A stretch of 20,353 nt of DNA from positions 1 through 20,353 of the forward strand of contig JADGQU010000008.1 in the NCBI GenBank assembly GCA_017881545.1. Direction: 5' to 3'. The number at the start of each line of letters is the position of its first letter. Position 1 is the stretch's first letter. The stretch comes from Gemmatimonadaceae bacterium (GTDB lineage Bacteria > Gemmatimonadota > Gemmatimonadetes > Gemmatimonadales > Gemmatimonadaceae). This document shows positions 8,569 to 14,932 of the stretch, in pieces. The position numbers and the translations under genes were made by a program. Under the pieces are notes generated by a model. It was not told where the DNA came from and made no database searches. It was given only the letters and a program-made list of their open reading frames with translations.

Positions 8569-9570
8569 TCAGCCGGCTTTGGCGCGCTTACGAAGGTCGA
8601 GCCAGGTGTCGCCCAAGCCGAGGGCGAGCGTCACTATCACGAACACCTGAGGCAGAAGACTCAGGATTACGACATACACGTAGCGCCCACGCGCCATCCA
8701 CGCCAGAATCCCAACGCCGCGTACCAGGTACAGGGCGCCGAAAAAGAGCAGCAGGTTGTAGCCGGCATTTCTTCCCTCTTCGAACGCCGGCAGCAGGCAG
8801 AGCGTGGCGCCGACCGCCAGACCCCACACCAGCTGATCGTTGAACTTGAACGCCGTCAGGGGGCTCAAGGCCGGTCCTATCTGTACGGGCGACAGTCTCC
8901 GGTACGCGCCCCAGCCGAGCGCCAGAGCGGCGAGCGACTCCAGCGCGACCAGCGCCGGGAGCAGCGCGGCAACAATCGGCGGCATTGCCCTCATGCGTGT
9001 CTCGGAGTCGTCGTAGAGCGGATCCAGATCTGGAGCTCGCGCCACGAGACCCTGCCATTCCGGAGTGCTCCGCCCGTCCTCGATTCTCGCGATTGTGCTG
9101 GAGGCTCTTCGCGTCAGCTCCTCCTCCGCCGCGTGCTGGAACCTCGCGATCCCGCTCGGCGACGAGAGCGCGATCAGAAACCCGATTCCCGCGGCCAGTC
9201 CGATCGAGAAGAGCGCCCTCGAGAAGAAAGGCATCGTCGTGCTCCACAGACTGACGAGACCGAAGCTCGCCGCCAGCAGAACCGCCCAGCCGCGCGCCAT
9301 CTGGTCGTACTGCGCGCCGGGCGGACCAGCGGGCTGAAGCAGCATCCAGACGGAAAGGGCGATCCATATCACCGCCAGCGCCGCGCGCCCGCCCAGCTTC
9401 CATCCCACGATCGAGCAGGCAGCGATGACCGGCACCAGCAGCAGGAGCGTCTGCTGGATTGGTATCAACAGCTCGGCAATTGGAAGGAACGGGCAGAGTA
9501 GGAATGCAGCCAACCCCCATAACAAGGGCCGCCACGATTGCTTCGCTACCGGCGTGGCGGCCTCGGTCAT
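8569..9570 (-). CDS. DUF2232-family polytopic membrane protein
   Basis: The 333-residue product is very hydrophobic, with roughly eight or nine membrane helices: about five in residues 13-135, then four in 190-325. A soluble Glu/Arg-rich loop lies between (about 140-190). The C-terminal part carries the pattern FNDQLVWGLAVGATLCLLP and FFGALYLVRGVGILAWM, which I associate with the DUF2232 (YybS-like) family of unknown function. Its place between rpsR and rplI is also typical of that family in several phyla. The ATG directly abuts the rpsR stop (TAGATG), so translation is probably coupled. It ends in a basic tail (LRKRAKAG). No enzymatic motif is visible, and I do not assign a function. Confidence 0.82.
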   Translation of the reverse strand: MTEAATPVAKQSWRPLLWGLAAFLLCPFLPIAELLIPIQQTLLLLVPVIAACSIVGWKLGGRAALAVIWIALSVWMLLQPAGPPGAQYDQMARGWAVLLAASFGLVSLWSTTMPFFSRALFSIGLAAGIGFLIALSSPSGIARFQHAAEEELTRRASSTIARIEDGRSTPEWQGLVARAPDLDPLYDDSETRMRAMPPIVAALLPALVALESLAALALGWGAYRRLSPVQIGPALSPLTAFKFNDQLVWGLAVGATLCLLPAFEEGRNAGYNLLLFFGALYLVRGVGILAWMARGRYVYVVILSLLPQVFVIVTLALGLGDTWLDLRKRAKAG

Positions 9571-9792
9571 CTACGCCGAATGACCGCGGATATAAGGAAT
9601 CAGCGCAAGGAAACGGGCTCTCTTGATAGCCGTCGAGAGCTGGCGCTGGTGGCGCGCGCACGTGCCGCTCAAGCGGGACGGAAGGATCTTCCCCTGATCG
9701 GTGATGAAGCGTCCGAGCGTGCGATCGTCCTTGTAGTCAACCCAGCGGACGCGGCTCTCGCAGAACGGGCAGCTTTTTTGTGGTCTTCTCAT
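9571..9792 (-). CDS. rpsR: Small-subunit ribosomal protein bS18
   Basis: bS18 forms a dimer with bS6 on the platform of the 30S subunit. The 73-residue product matches the family: VDYKDDRTLGRFITDQGKIL, then SGTCARHQRQLSTAIKRAR and FLALIPY. It has Cys8-x-x-Cys11 (CPFC) and Cys45-x-x-His48 (CARH), a set that could bind one zinc ion; bS18 is known in zinc-ligand-containing and ligand-free forms, and zinc binding here is inferred. ATG at 9792 lies three bases after the rpsF stop, and its ribosome site (GAGGAT) is built from the last codons of the acidic tail of rpsF. Confidence 0.97.
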   Translation of the reverse strand: MRRPQKSCPFCESRVRWVDYKDDRTLGRFITDQGKILPSRLSGTCARHQRQLSTAIKRARFLALIPYIRGHSA

Positions 9793-9795
9793 GGA

Positions 9796-10158
9796 TTAAT
9801 CCTCGTCGTCGTCATCGTCGTCACGGCGCGTTGCCGCGGCCAGGTCTTCCTCGGACTGCGGCGGAGCGCCGACTTCGTGCTCGTGCAGCGTGATGAGGTA
9901 GCGAATGACGCCGTCGTCGAGCTTCAAGGCGCGCTCGTACTCGGGCAGGGTGGTGGGCTCGGTCGCGAACTTGGAGACGACGTAGTAGCCGTTGTCGCGT
10001 GGACCGATGGAGTAGGCGAGCTGTCGCCGACCCCAATGCAGAACCTCGGGCTGCTCCTTGGTGCCGAGGAGCCCGTGGAAGCGGCTGAGTTTTTCGTTGA
10101 TGGCGGCGTCTTCGAGAGTTGAGTCGAAGATGTAGACCGCCTCGTATGTGCGAGGCAC
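9796..10158 (-). CDS. rpsF: Small-subunit ribosomal protein bS6
   Basis: The 120-residue product begins MPRTYEAVYIFDSTL and contains HWGRRQLAYSIGPRDNGYYVV, both diagnostic for bS6, here split as WGRRQLAYSI and GYYVVSKF. bS6 pairs with bS18 on the 30S platform. The protein ends in an acidic run (RRDDDDDDED); in E. coli the bS6 tail is glutamylated, but here the acidity is encoded. The GTG start at 10158 is set by a strong AAGGAGG eight bases upstream. It is the first gene of the ribosomal operon, and its leader may be autoregulated (see 10166-10241). Confidence 0.96.
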   Translation of the reverse strand: MPRTYEAVYIFDSTLEDAAINEKLSRFHGLLGTKEQPEVLHWGRRQLAYSIGPRDNGYYVVSKFATEPTTLPEYERALKLDDGVIRYLITLHEHEVGAPPQSEEDLAAATRRDDDDDDED

Positions 10159-10165
10159 TAGGCAA

Positions 10166-10241
10166 TCCTCCTTTTGGTCATGATCCGCCCCCCATCTGGT
10201 TGCCTAAGTGGGAGGAAGGTGTGAAGGCCAGGGTCCTGGCC
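10166..10241 (-). promoter_or_regulatory. Candidate structured leader of rpsF (possible S6:S18-type autoregulation)
   Basis: On the minus strand the leader holds a hairpin GGCCAG-GACC-CTGGCC (10226-10241), then TCCTCC (10211-10216), and finally the rpsF ribosome site AAGGAGGA (10166-10173). TCCTCC is exactly complementary to GGAGGA of the ribosome site, so the leader could hide it. Autogenous control by the bS6:bS18 complex through rpsF leaders is known in many bacteria; whether this leader fits that consensus is not established here. Confidence 0.35.
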
Positions 10242-10255
10242 GTTGTGAGACGCGA

Positions 10256-10284
10256 AACCTACCCTGTCAGGGCGTCCAATTCAA
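10256..10284 (-). promoter_or_regulatory. Weak candidate sigma-70-type promoter for rpsF operon
   Basis: Minus-strand TTGAAT (10279-10284) and TAGGTT (10256-10261) are separated by 17 bases and would give a leader of about 90 bases. The -10 match is poor, so this is only a candidate. I saw no better one in the 293 bases between rpsF and the divergent CHRD gene, and no clear plus-strand promoter there. Confidence 0.28.
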
Positions 10285-10451
10285 CCGTCTGGCGGGCGTT
10301 TTTTCGCAGGGGAAGCGGACTGATTTGCACTGCCCGGCGTCCGCCGCGCCAAACCCACTTCTCGCCGCGCCTGCGCGGTCGTTGGCTGGAGCAGGCTTTC
10401 TGGGAGTTTACGAGGGTCTAGCTTCAAATCGTGCGCTCTCCCGGAGGTTTC

Positions 10452-10967
10452 ATGCGCAGAACAGTAAGTACGCTTGCCCTCGGTCTCGTTGCAGCGGTTG
10501 TCGTGGGCGCCGTGGCGACGAGCTGCGGGTCTTCCACCACCGCGCCCGCCGCAAACAAGACCTACGTGGCAAACCTGATCGCCATTAACGAAGGAGCGAC
10601 TCATACGTCGCCTGGAAGTGGCGTTGCGACGTTCGTTGATTTCGGTACAGAGATCGCCTGGACACTGACGCTGACAAACATGACCGCGGTGACGGCGTCA
10701 CACATCCATCTTGGGGACGCGACTGCAGTTGCCCCCCCTGCGGGGGCGGGGGCGGGGCCCGTCATCTTCAACATGTTCCTCCCGAACGGCCCGACAGGCA
10801 CTGTGAACGGCGAAGTCGCTCACGGCAGCTTCACGAACGCGAACAACGCGAATATCTCACTCGATTCGCTGCGAGTGCTGTTCAACAATGGGCACGCGTA
10901 CGCCAACGTGCACACGTCGGCGAATCCAGGCGGGGAGATTCGCGACCAGGTTCACCCCAGCAACTAG
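10452..10967 (+). CDS. CHRD-domain lipoprotein
   Basis: The 171-residue product has a lipoprotein signal peptide with lipobox ATSC (Cys25), a short linker, then a CHRD domain filling most of the rest. The domain is recognised by ATFVDFGTEIAWTLTLTNM-like strands, ASHIHLG, and the closing AYANVHTSANPGGEIRDQV. CHRD domains occur in chordin and in many secreted bacterial proteins whose role is poorly known. The ATG at 10452 is preferred to a GTG at 10431 because GGAGG (10443-10447) lies just upstream and the signal peptide then starts MRRTVSTLAL. It is divergent from rpsF and convergent with ychF. An Ala-Gly run at about residues 96-102 is encoded by very G-rich DNA. The gene appears to stand alone as a single transcription unit. 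Confidence 0.88.
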   Translation: MRRTVSTLALGLVAAVVVGAVATSCGSSTTAPAANKTYVANLIAINEGATHTSPGSGVATFVDFGTEIAWTLTLTNMTAVTASHIHLGDATAVAPPAGAGAGPVIFNMFLPNGPTGTVNGEVAHGSFTNANNANISLDSLRVLFNNGHAYANVHTSANPGGEIRDQVHPSN

Positions 10968-10992
10968 GCGGGGCCAGCAAAAGGACTAGCAA

Positions 10993-11012
10993 AGAACGGC
11001 AACTGTCGTTCT
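10993..11012. terminator. Possible terminator between convergent CHRD gene and ychF
   Basis: AGAACG (10993-10998) pairs with CGTTCT (11007-11012), extended by a G-T and a C-G pair around a 4-base loop. On the minus strand it is followed by TTTGC; on the plus strand there is no T-tract. It lies in the 73-base gap between the ends of two convergent genes, which favours a weak terminator. Confidence 0.35.
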
Positions 11013-11040
11013 CAAGTCAGGCTGTATCCGGAAGCAAGTT

Positions 11041-12141
11041 CTAGACGTTGAATCGGAAAAGGAGGACGTCGCCGTCATGGACGACGTACTCCTTTCCTTC
11101 CGATCTTACCGCGCCCTTTTCACGCGCACCCTTCCAGCCTTCATTCGCGATGAAGGAATCGTAGGCGACCGTCTCGGCCCGGATGAATCCGCGCTCGAAG
11201 TCCGTGTGTATCACCGCTGCGGCTTTGGGCGCGGTGTCCCCGCGGTGGATGGTCCACGCGCGGACTTCCTGCTCTCCGGCAGTGAAGTAGGTCTCGAGGC
11301 CAAGCAGCTTGTAGCCGGCCTGAATGAGACGGTCGAGTCCCGCTGACTCGAGTCCAAGAGAAGAAAGAAAATCGGCGCGATCTTCAGGAGGCAGCTCCGA
11401 AAGCTCGGCCTCGATCTTGGCGGAGAAGGGAACTACGCCGGCCAGCTCGCCACTCTTCTTCACGGCATCTCTCAACGCCTTGAGATGCCGGCCCTCCTCG
11501 CCCGCGAGCTCCGCATCGCTCACGTTGGCGGCGTAGAGAACCGGCTTTACCGTTAGCAGCGTAAGCGGGGCAAGCACAGCTTTTTCTTCGGCGGTGAGAT
11601 GGGCCTCCCACAAACCTCTGCCTTCCTTGAGAAAGACGTTCGCCTTCTCGAGCACCGGCAGCTCCGCTATCGCCTCCTTGTCGCCGGTCCGCGCCGCGCG
11701 GCGGGTTTTGTCGAGGCGCTTCTCGAGCGAGGCGAGATCGGCGATCGCCAATTCGAATTCGATTACCTCGCGGTCGCGCACGGGATCGACCGCGCCCATG
11801 ACGTGCGTGACGTCGGGGTCCTCGAAGCAGCGGACGACGTGGACGATCGCGTCGGTCTCGCGGATGTTCGACAGGAACTTGTTGCCCAGCCCCTCACCCT
11901 CGGCCGCGCCTTTCACGAGGCCGGCGATGTCCACGAACTGAACGACGGCGGGCACAGTCTTTTTTGGCTTCACTACGCGCGTGAGCTCGCCGAGTCGCGC
12001 GTCGGGGACCTCGACCATGCCCACGTTGGGCTCGACGGTGCAGAAGGGGTAGTTCGCTGCTTCGGCTTTGGCGGCGGTGAGCGCGTTGAATAGCGTCGAT
12101 TTACCGACGTTGGGCAGGCCGACAATTCCTAGTTTCAGCAT
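11041..12141 (-). CDS. ychF: Ribosome-binding ATPase YchF (Obg family)
   Basis: YchF is a conserved Obg-family P-loop protein that prefers ATP and binds ribosomes. The 366-residue product is of normal length. It starts MLKLGIVGLPNVGKST with the G1 loop at 8-16, then NYPFCTVEPNVGMVEVPD, the G3 DIAGLVKGAAEGEGLGNKFL, and YAANVSDAE in place of the usual G4 NKxD, a change that marks the ATP-preferring YchF group. The C-terminal TGS domain is seen in YFTAGEQEVRAWTIHRGDTA and VVHDGDVLLFRFNV. ATG at 12141 matches the family start, but no Shine-Dalgarno is visible upstream (ACTTTCTTTGA precedes ATG), so initiation may be leaderless or structure-dependent. It is separated from pth by the inverted repeat at 12174-12360. 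Confidence 0.97.
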   Translation of the reverse strand: MLKLGIVGLPNVGKSTLFNALTAAKAEAANYPFCTVEPNVGMVEVPDARLGELTRVVKPKKTVPAVVQFVDIAGLVKGAAEGEGLGNKFLSNIRETDAIVHVVRCFEDPDVTHVMGAVDPVRDREVIEFELAIADLASLEKRLDKTRRAARTGDKEAIAELPVLEKANVFLKEGRGLWEAHLTAEEKAVLAPLTLLTVKPVLYAANVSDAELAGEEGRHLKALRDAVKKSGELAGVVPFSAKIEAELSELPPEDRADFLSSLGLESAGLDRLIQAGYKLLGLETYFTAGEQEVRAWTIHRGDTAPKAAAVIHTDFERGFIRAETVAYDSFIANEGWKGAREKGAVRSEGKEYVVHDGDVLLFRFNV

Positions 12142-12173
12142 TCAAAGAAAGTAATGGAGATGGCGATCAAACT

Positions 12174-12360
12174 ACGCTGCCGCCTGCTGCCCGCTGAACG
12201 CTGTCTGCTACCTGCTGCAAACGCCGGGACCGATCGCGTGGCGTTCGGGGGAACTGCGAACGACCTTGAATCCGAGAGCCTGTGCCTTGAACCCGCCTGT
12301 GCTGTCATGACGTTCGCAGCAGGTAGCGCTTAGCGTTGAGCGGGCAGCAGGCGGCAGCGT
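12174..12360. repeat. Long imperfect inverted repeat (two 50-bp arms, 87-bp centre)
   Basis: The arms 12174-12223 and 12311-12360 are reverse complements at 44 of 50 positions by my count, with the outer 22 bases perfect (ACGCTGCCGCCTGCTGCCCG begins the left arm). Mismatches cluster at arm positions 30-33. The centre holds a smaller CGTTCG/CGAACG hairpin (12242-12262). The element fills nearly all of the 231-base pth-ychF gap, starting 13 bases after the pth stop. There is no T-tract, no transposase and no clear target-site duplication. It resembles a REP/MITE-like palindromic element. Confidence 0.85.
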
Positions 12361-12372
12361 CGTTAGAATCCG

Positions 12373-12972
12373 CTACTCACCCGAATCCTCACCCGGCGCG
12401 CGATTGTAAAGGTTCATCGCCTTCTCGACCCCGTCGTGTACCCACGTCTCCACCGCCGCCGTCAACGACGGCAGCAACGCGAGAACCTCCTCCCGCTCGT
12501 CGCGGGCGAACGGCGCGAGCACGAAGTCGGCGAGATCCTTGATTATCCCCTTCCGCTCCTCGTTCGGACCAACCCCGATGCGTAGCCGCGCGTACTCCCG
12601 CGTCCCGAGCGAATGCTCGACGCTCTTGAGACCGTTGTGCCCACCCGCGCTTCCACGCGCGCGAAGACGCGTGCGACCGACAGGGATCTGCACCTCGTCC
12701 ACCACGACCAGCAGATCCTTGGCGGCGCTCCAGAACGGCCGACGAGTGTAACTCCGCAGCGCTTGTCCGCTGAGATTCATGAACGTCTGCGGCTTTACAA
12801 GCCGGACCTTCACGCCACCGACGGTTCCGTTTGCGACGTGCGCCTCGCCGTCCTTCTTCCAGCCATCAAAATGCCAAACGTCGGCGAGGTGGTCGATCAA
12901 CCACCAGCCGACGTTGTGACGTGTCGCGGCGTACTCGCGGCCCGGATTCCCGAGACCGACAATGACCTTCAA
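12373..12972 (-). CDS. pth: Peptidyl-tRNA hydrolase
   Basis: Pth releases peptides from prematurely dropped peptidyl-tRNA and recycles the tRNA. The 199-residue product has all the catalytic markers: GLGNPGREYAATRHNVG with Asn9 and the catalytic His19, KPQTFMNLSG with Asn66, VVVDEVQIP with Asp92, and GSAGGHNGLKS. The length is normal (about 190-200). The start is a TTG at 12972-12970; it gives MKVIVGLGNPG, exactly where the family begins, though the ribosome site (GGATAACCC upstream) is weak. It lies 50 bases after rplY, the common rplY-pth order, and is followed by the inverted-repeat element before ychF. Confidence 0.96.
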   Translation of the reverse strand: MKVIVGLGNPGREYAATRHNVGWWLIDHLADVWHFDGWKKDGEAHVANGTVGGVKVRLVKPQTFMNLSGQALRSYTRRPFWSAAKDLLVVVDEVQIPVGRTRLRARGSAGGHNGLKSVEHSLGTREYARLRIGVGPNEERKGIIKDLADFVLAPFARDEREEVLALLPSLTAAVETWVHDGVEKAMNLYNRAPGEDSGE

Positions 12973-13022
12973 GGGTTATCCAATAGCGGAGCCAAAGCGC
13001 CGCGTATGAACGTGAGGTCGTA

Positions 13023-13736
13023 TTACTTCTTGCCGCCCGAATCACCCTTCTTGCCGGGCGTTTCGCCACCACCCTCACCCTCTTCCTCGTCACCCGGCCC
13101 CTTGCCGATGACTTCGGGCTCAGTTACGCCCTCGGCCGCACCCTCGACAGCCTCGACGGCCGGGGTCTCCTCGATCACCGCGCGCGGCGCGGCAAGAACC
13201 GCGACCGAAGTCTCGGGATCGTCGAGAACCTTGACGCCTGCGGGAACTTTGATGTCGCTGACGTGGAGCGAATCACCGATCACCATGTTGCTGACGTCGA
13301 GCTCGGCGTGATGGGGGATGTCCGACGGATCGACCTCGATCTCCAGCTCACGGAGCGTCTGATCGAGAACTCCTCCTTCGAGGCGCACGCCTTCCGGAAC
13401 TCCGCTCAGGACGATCGGTATGTTGACGGTGACCTTCTCACCGGCGACGAGCGCCTGGAAATCGACGTGAAGGATCTGGCGCTTGATCGGGTGGCGCTGG
13501 ATCTCGCGAATGAGCGTCTTCGCGGTCTGCCCGCCGACCGTCACTTCGATGACGGTGCTCTCGGCCTGAATGTGCCCGAGCATCTTGTCGAGATCGCGCG
13601 CGTTCAGCGAGAGCGACAACGGATCGCGCCCGTGCCCGTAGATCACCGCGGGAACCTGTCCCTGGCGGCGAAGCGAGCGGGCGGCACCCTTTCCCTTGAT
13701 GTCGCGGGCCGTCGCGCTAAATGAGACTACTGCCAT
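13023..13736 (-). CDS. rplY: Large-subunit ribosomal protein bL25, CTC (general stress) form
   Basis: bL25 binds 5S rRNA. The 237-residue product is the long CTC/TL5 form: an N-terminal 5S-binding domain (RDIKGKGAARSLRRQGQVPA, then VIYGHG and LIREIQRHPIKRQILHVDFQ) followed by the beta-rich C-terminal domain (VNIPIVLSGVPEGVR, GGVLDQTLRELEIEV, IPHHAELDVSNMVIGDSLHV). The tail from about residue 190 is low-complexity, first Glu/Ala-rich, then GDEEEGEGGGETPGKKGDSG, ending in lysines. I chose ATG at 13736 over an in-frame start at 13781: it gives the usual MAVVSFSATAR start, and AGGGAAGAA lies about eight bases upstream. That ribosome site sits inside the end of the small ORF upstream, so the two are probably coupled. 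Confidence 0.95.
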   Translation of the reverse strand: MAVVSFSATARDIKGKGAARSLRRQGQVPAVIYGHGRDPLSLSLNARDLDKMLGHIQAESTVIEVTVGGQTAKTLIREIQRHPIKRQILHVDFQALVAGEKVTVNIPIVLSGVPEGVRLEGGVLDQTLRELEIEVDPSDIPHHAELDVSNMVIGDSLHVSDIKVPAGVKVLDDPETSVAVLAAPRAVIEETPAVEAVEGAAEGVTEPEVIGKGPGDEEEGEGGGETPGKKGDSGGKK

Positions 13737-13738
13737 AA

Positions 13739-13843
13739 TTAATTCTTCCCTATGGGCGCGAACAGCTTGTCGAACGCCCATTCGATAAAGTCAAATACTG
13801 CTGCCGCGAACTCTTTCGCGACTTTTCCGATCACTTCAGCCAT
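13739..13843 (-). CDS. Small ORF, 34 residues, between prs and rplY
   Basis: This ORF starts with ATG at 13843, eight bases after the prs stop, behind TAGAGG (spacer TTCAG), a good ribosome site partly formed by the prs stop codon. It ends with TAA two bases before the rplY ATG. The peptide begins MAEVIGKVAKEF and ends FDKLFAPIGKN; between them is an aromatic/Ala stretch AAAVFDFIEWA. The pattern would form one amphipathic helix with Phe, Ile, Trp and Val on one face and Lys, Glu and Asp on the other. I recognise no family. Perfect packing between two operon genes and its own ribosome site argue that it is translated. It may be a functional microprotein, or its translation may mainly control the rplY ribosome site. 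Confidence 0.65.
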   Translation of the reverse strand: MAEVIGKVAKEFAAAVFDFIEWAFDKLFAPIGKN

Positions 13844-13851
13844 CTGAACCT

Positions 13852-14808
13852 CTACTGCTCGAACAGCGAGCTCACCGATTGCTCGCTGTGTATGTAGCGA
13901 ATCGCCTTCGACAACAGCTCTCCAACCGACAACACACACAGCGTCGGGAATCTCTTTGCCTTCGGAATCATGACGGTATCGGTCACCGTCACTTCCTTGA
14001 TCGGAGCCTTCGAGAGCCTGTCCACTGCTGGTCCCGAAAGAAGTGCGTGCGTGGCGCAGACATACACATCCCGTGCTCCAAGATCCTTCAGTGCCTTTGC
14101 CGCTTCGGACACCGTGCCCGCGGTATCGATCATATCATCCGCGAGCAAGCAGTCCCTTCCCTCGACTTCACCGACGACGTTGACGACTTCCGACACATTC
14201 GCCTTCGGGCGTCTCTTGTCGACAATCGCAAGCGAGCCGTTGAGTCGTTTTGCAAACCCTCGGGCCATCTTGGCCGAGCCTACATCCGGCGCCACGACCA
14301 CGAGGTCGTGCAAATCCTTTTTTCGGTAATGCGAAACGAACACCGGCGCCGCGTACAGGTGATCCACCGGAACATCGAAGAACCCCTGCAGTTGGTGCTG
14401 ATGAAAATCCAAACCCAAAACTCGATTGGCGCCAGCCGTCACGATCATGTTCGCGAGTAGCTTGGCGCCTATCGCCACCCTCGGCTGATCCTTTCGGTCC
14501 TGCCTCGAGTATCCGTAGTACGGCATCACGCAAGTGATGCGAGCCGCCGAAGCCCTGCGTGCCGCGTCGATCAGGAGCAAAAGCTCCATGATGTTGTCGG
14601 CCGGCGGATTTGTCGGCTGCACGATGAAGACGTCGTTCCCTCTGACGTTTTCATCGATGCGGACGAATATCTCGCCGTCGGCGAACCGGGTGACCGTCGT
14701 TTTGCAGAACGGTACATCCAGCGTTTTCGCGATCTCAACGCACAGTTCCGGGTTGCCGGGCCCGGCGATGAGCTTGAAGCCATGAGCGGGTACGGATAGT
14801 CCGTCCAT
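13852..14808 (-). CDS. prs: Ribose-phosphate pyrophosphokinase (PRPP synthetase)
   Basis: Prs makes phosphoribosyl pyrophosphate from ribose 5-phosphate and ATP, for nucleotide, His and Trp synthesis. The 318-residue product is full length. Visible motifs are FADGEIFVRIDENVRGNDVF, MPYYGYSRQDRK (flexible loop, about 95-106), VVAPDVGSAKMARGF, and the PRPP-binding loop DDMIDTAGT (224-232). The metal/ATP motif usually written DLHAxQIQGFF here reads DFHQHQLQGFF (His136): the key His and the Gln are kept, but QH replaces the usual small residues. ATG at 14808 gives a family-like start, with a short N-terminal extension (MDGLSVPAHG). The tRNA-Gln gene lies 39 bases upstream and the small ORF 8 bases downstream. 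Confidence 0.97.
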   Translation of the reverse strand: MDGLSVPAHGFKLIAGPGNPELCVEIAKTLDVPFCKTTVTRFADGEIFVRIDENVRGNDVFIVQPTNPPADNIMELLLLIDAARRASAARITCVMPYYGYSRQDRKDQPRVAIGAKLLANMIVTAGANRVLGLDFHQHQLQGFFDVPVDHLYAAPVFVSHYRKKDLHDLVVVAPDVGSAKMARGFAKRLNGSLAIVDKRRPKANVSEVVNVVGEVEGRDCLLADDMIDTAGTVSEAAKALKDLGARDVYVCATHALLSGPAVDRLSKAPIKEVTVTDTVMIPKAKRFPTLCVLSVGELLSKAIRYIHSEQSVSSLFEQ

Positions 14809-14847
14809 GCAGCCTTACAAGTTAAGTGGGCAACGGATCTGGATCAA

Positions 14848-14918
14848 TTGCCCCTGGTGGATTCGAACCACCATTACCGGATCCAAAGACCGATGTCCTG
14901 CCATTGGACGAAGGGGCA
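14848..14918 (-). tRNA. tRNA-Gln (anticodon UUG)
   Basis: The minus strand folds as a complete 71-base cloverleaf including the discriminator A. Acceptor TGCCCCT pairs with AGGGGCA (7 bp), D-stem GTCC/GGAC, T-arm GGTGG-TTCGAAT-CCACC. The anticodon loop CTTTGGA gives TTG, reading Gln codon CAA (and CAG by wobble). The anticodon stem TCGGT/TCCGG has a T-T mismatch at 31-39 and a T-G pair at 27-43. CCA is not encoded. Its 5' end is 14 bases after the ispE stop and it lies 39 bases before prs, so it is probably cut out of the operon transcript. Confidence 0.95.
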
Positions 14919-14932
14919 GCGGAAAGCGAAAG

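Noticed and set aside
8524..9501. Long plus-strand open frame (325 codons)
   Set aside because: It lies opposite the DUF2232 gene; the product is Arg/Gln/Glu-rich low-complexity sequence typical of antisense reading in high-GC DNA.
8588..9661. Minus-strand 357-codon frame overlapping the DUF2232 gene
   Set aside because: It is a shifted frame of the same DNA and runs into rpsR; the alternative frame has clear membrane helices, family motifs and start-stop abutment.
12174..12360. Inverted repeat as an insertion sequence or intrinsic terminator
   Set aside because: There is no transposase reading frame in the 87-base centre and no T-tract after either arm; it is listed only as a repeat element.
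13844..13939. Longer version of the 34-codon small ORF starting inside prs
   Set aside because: The extra N-terminal part overlaps prs coding sequence and has no ribosome site; the ATG at 13843 has one.
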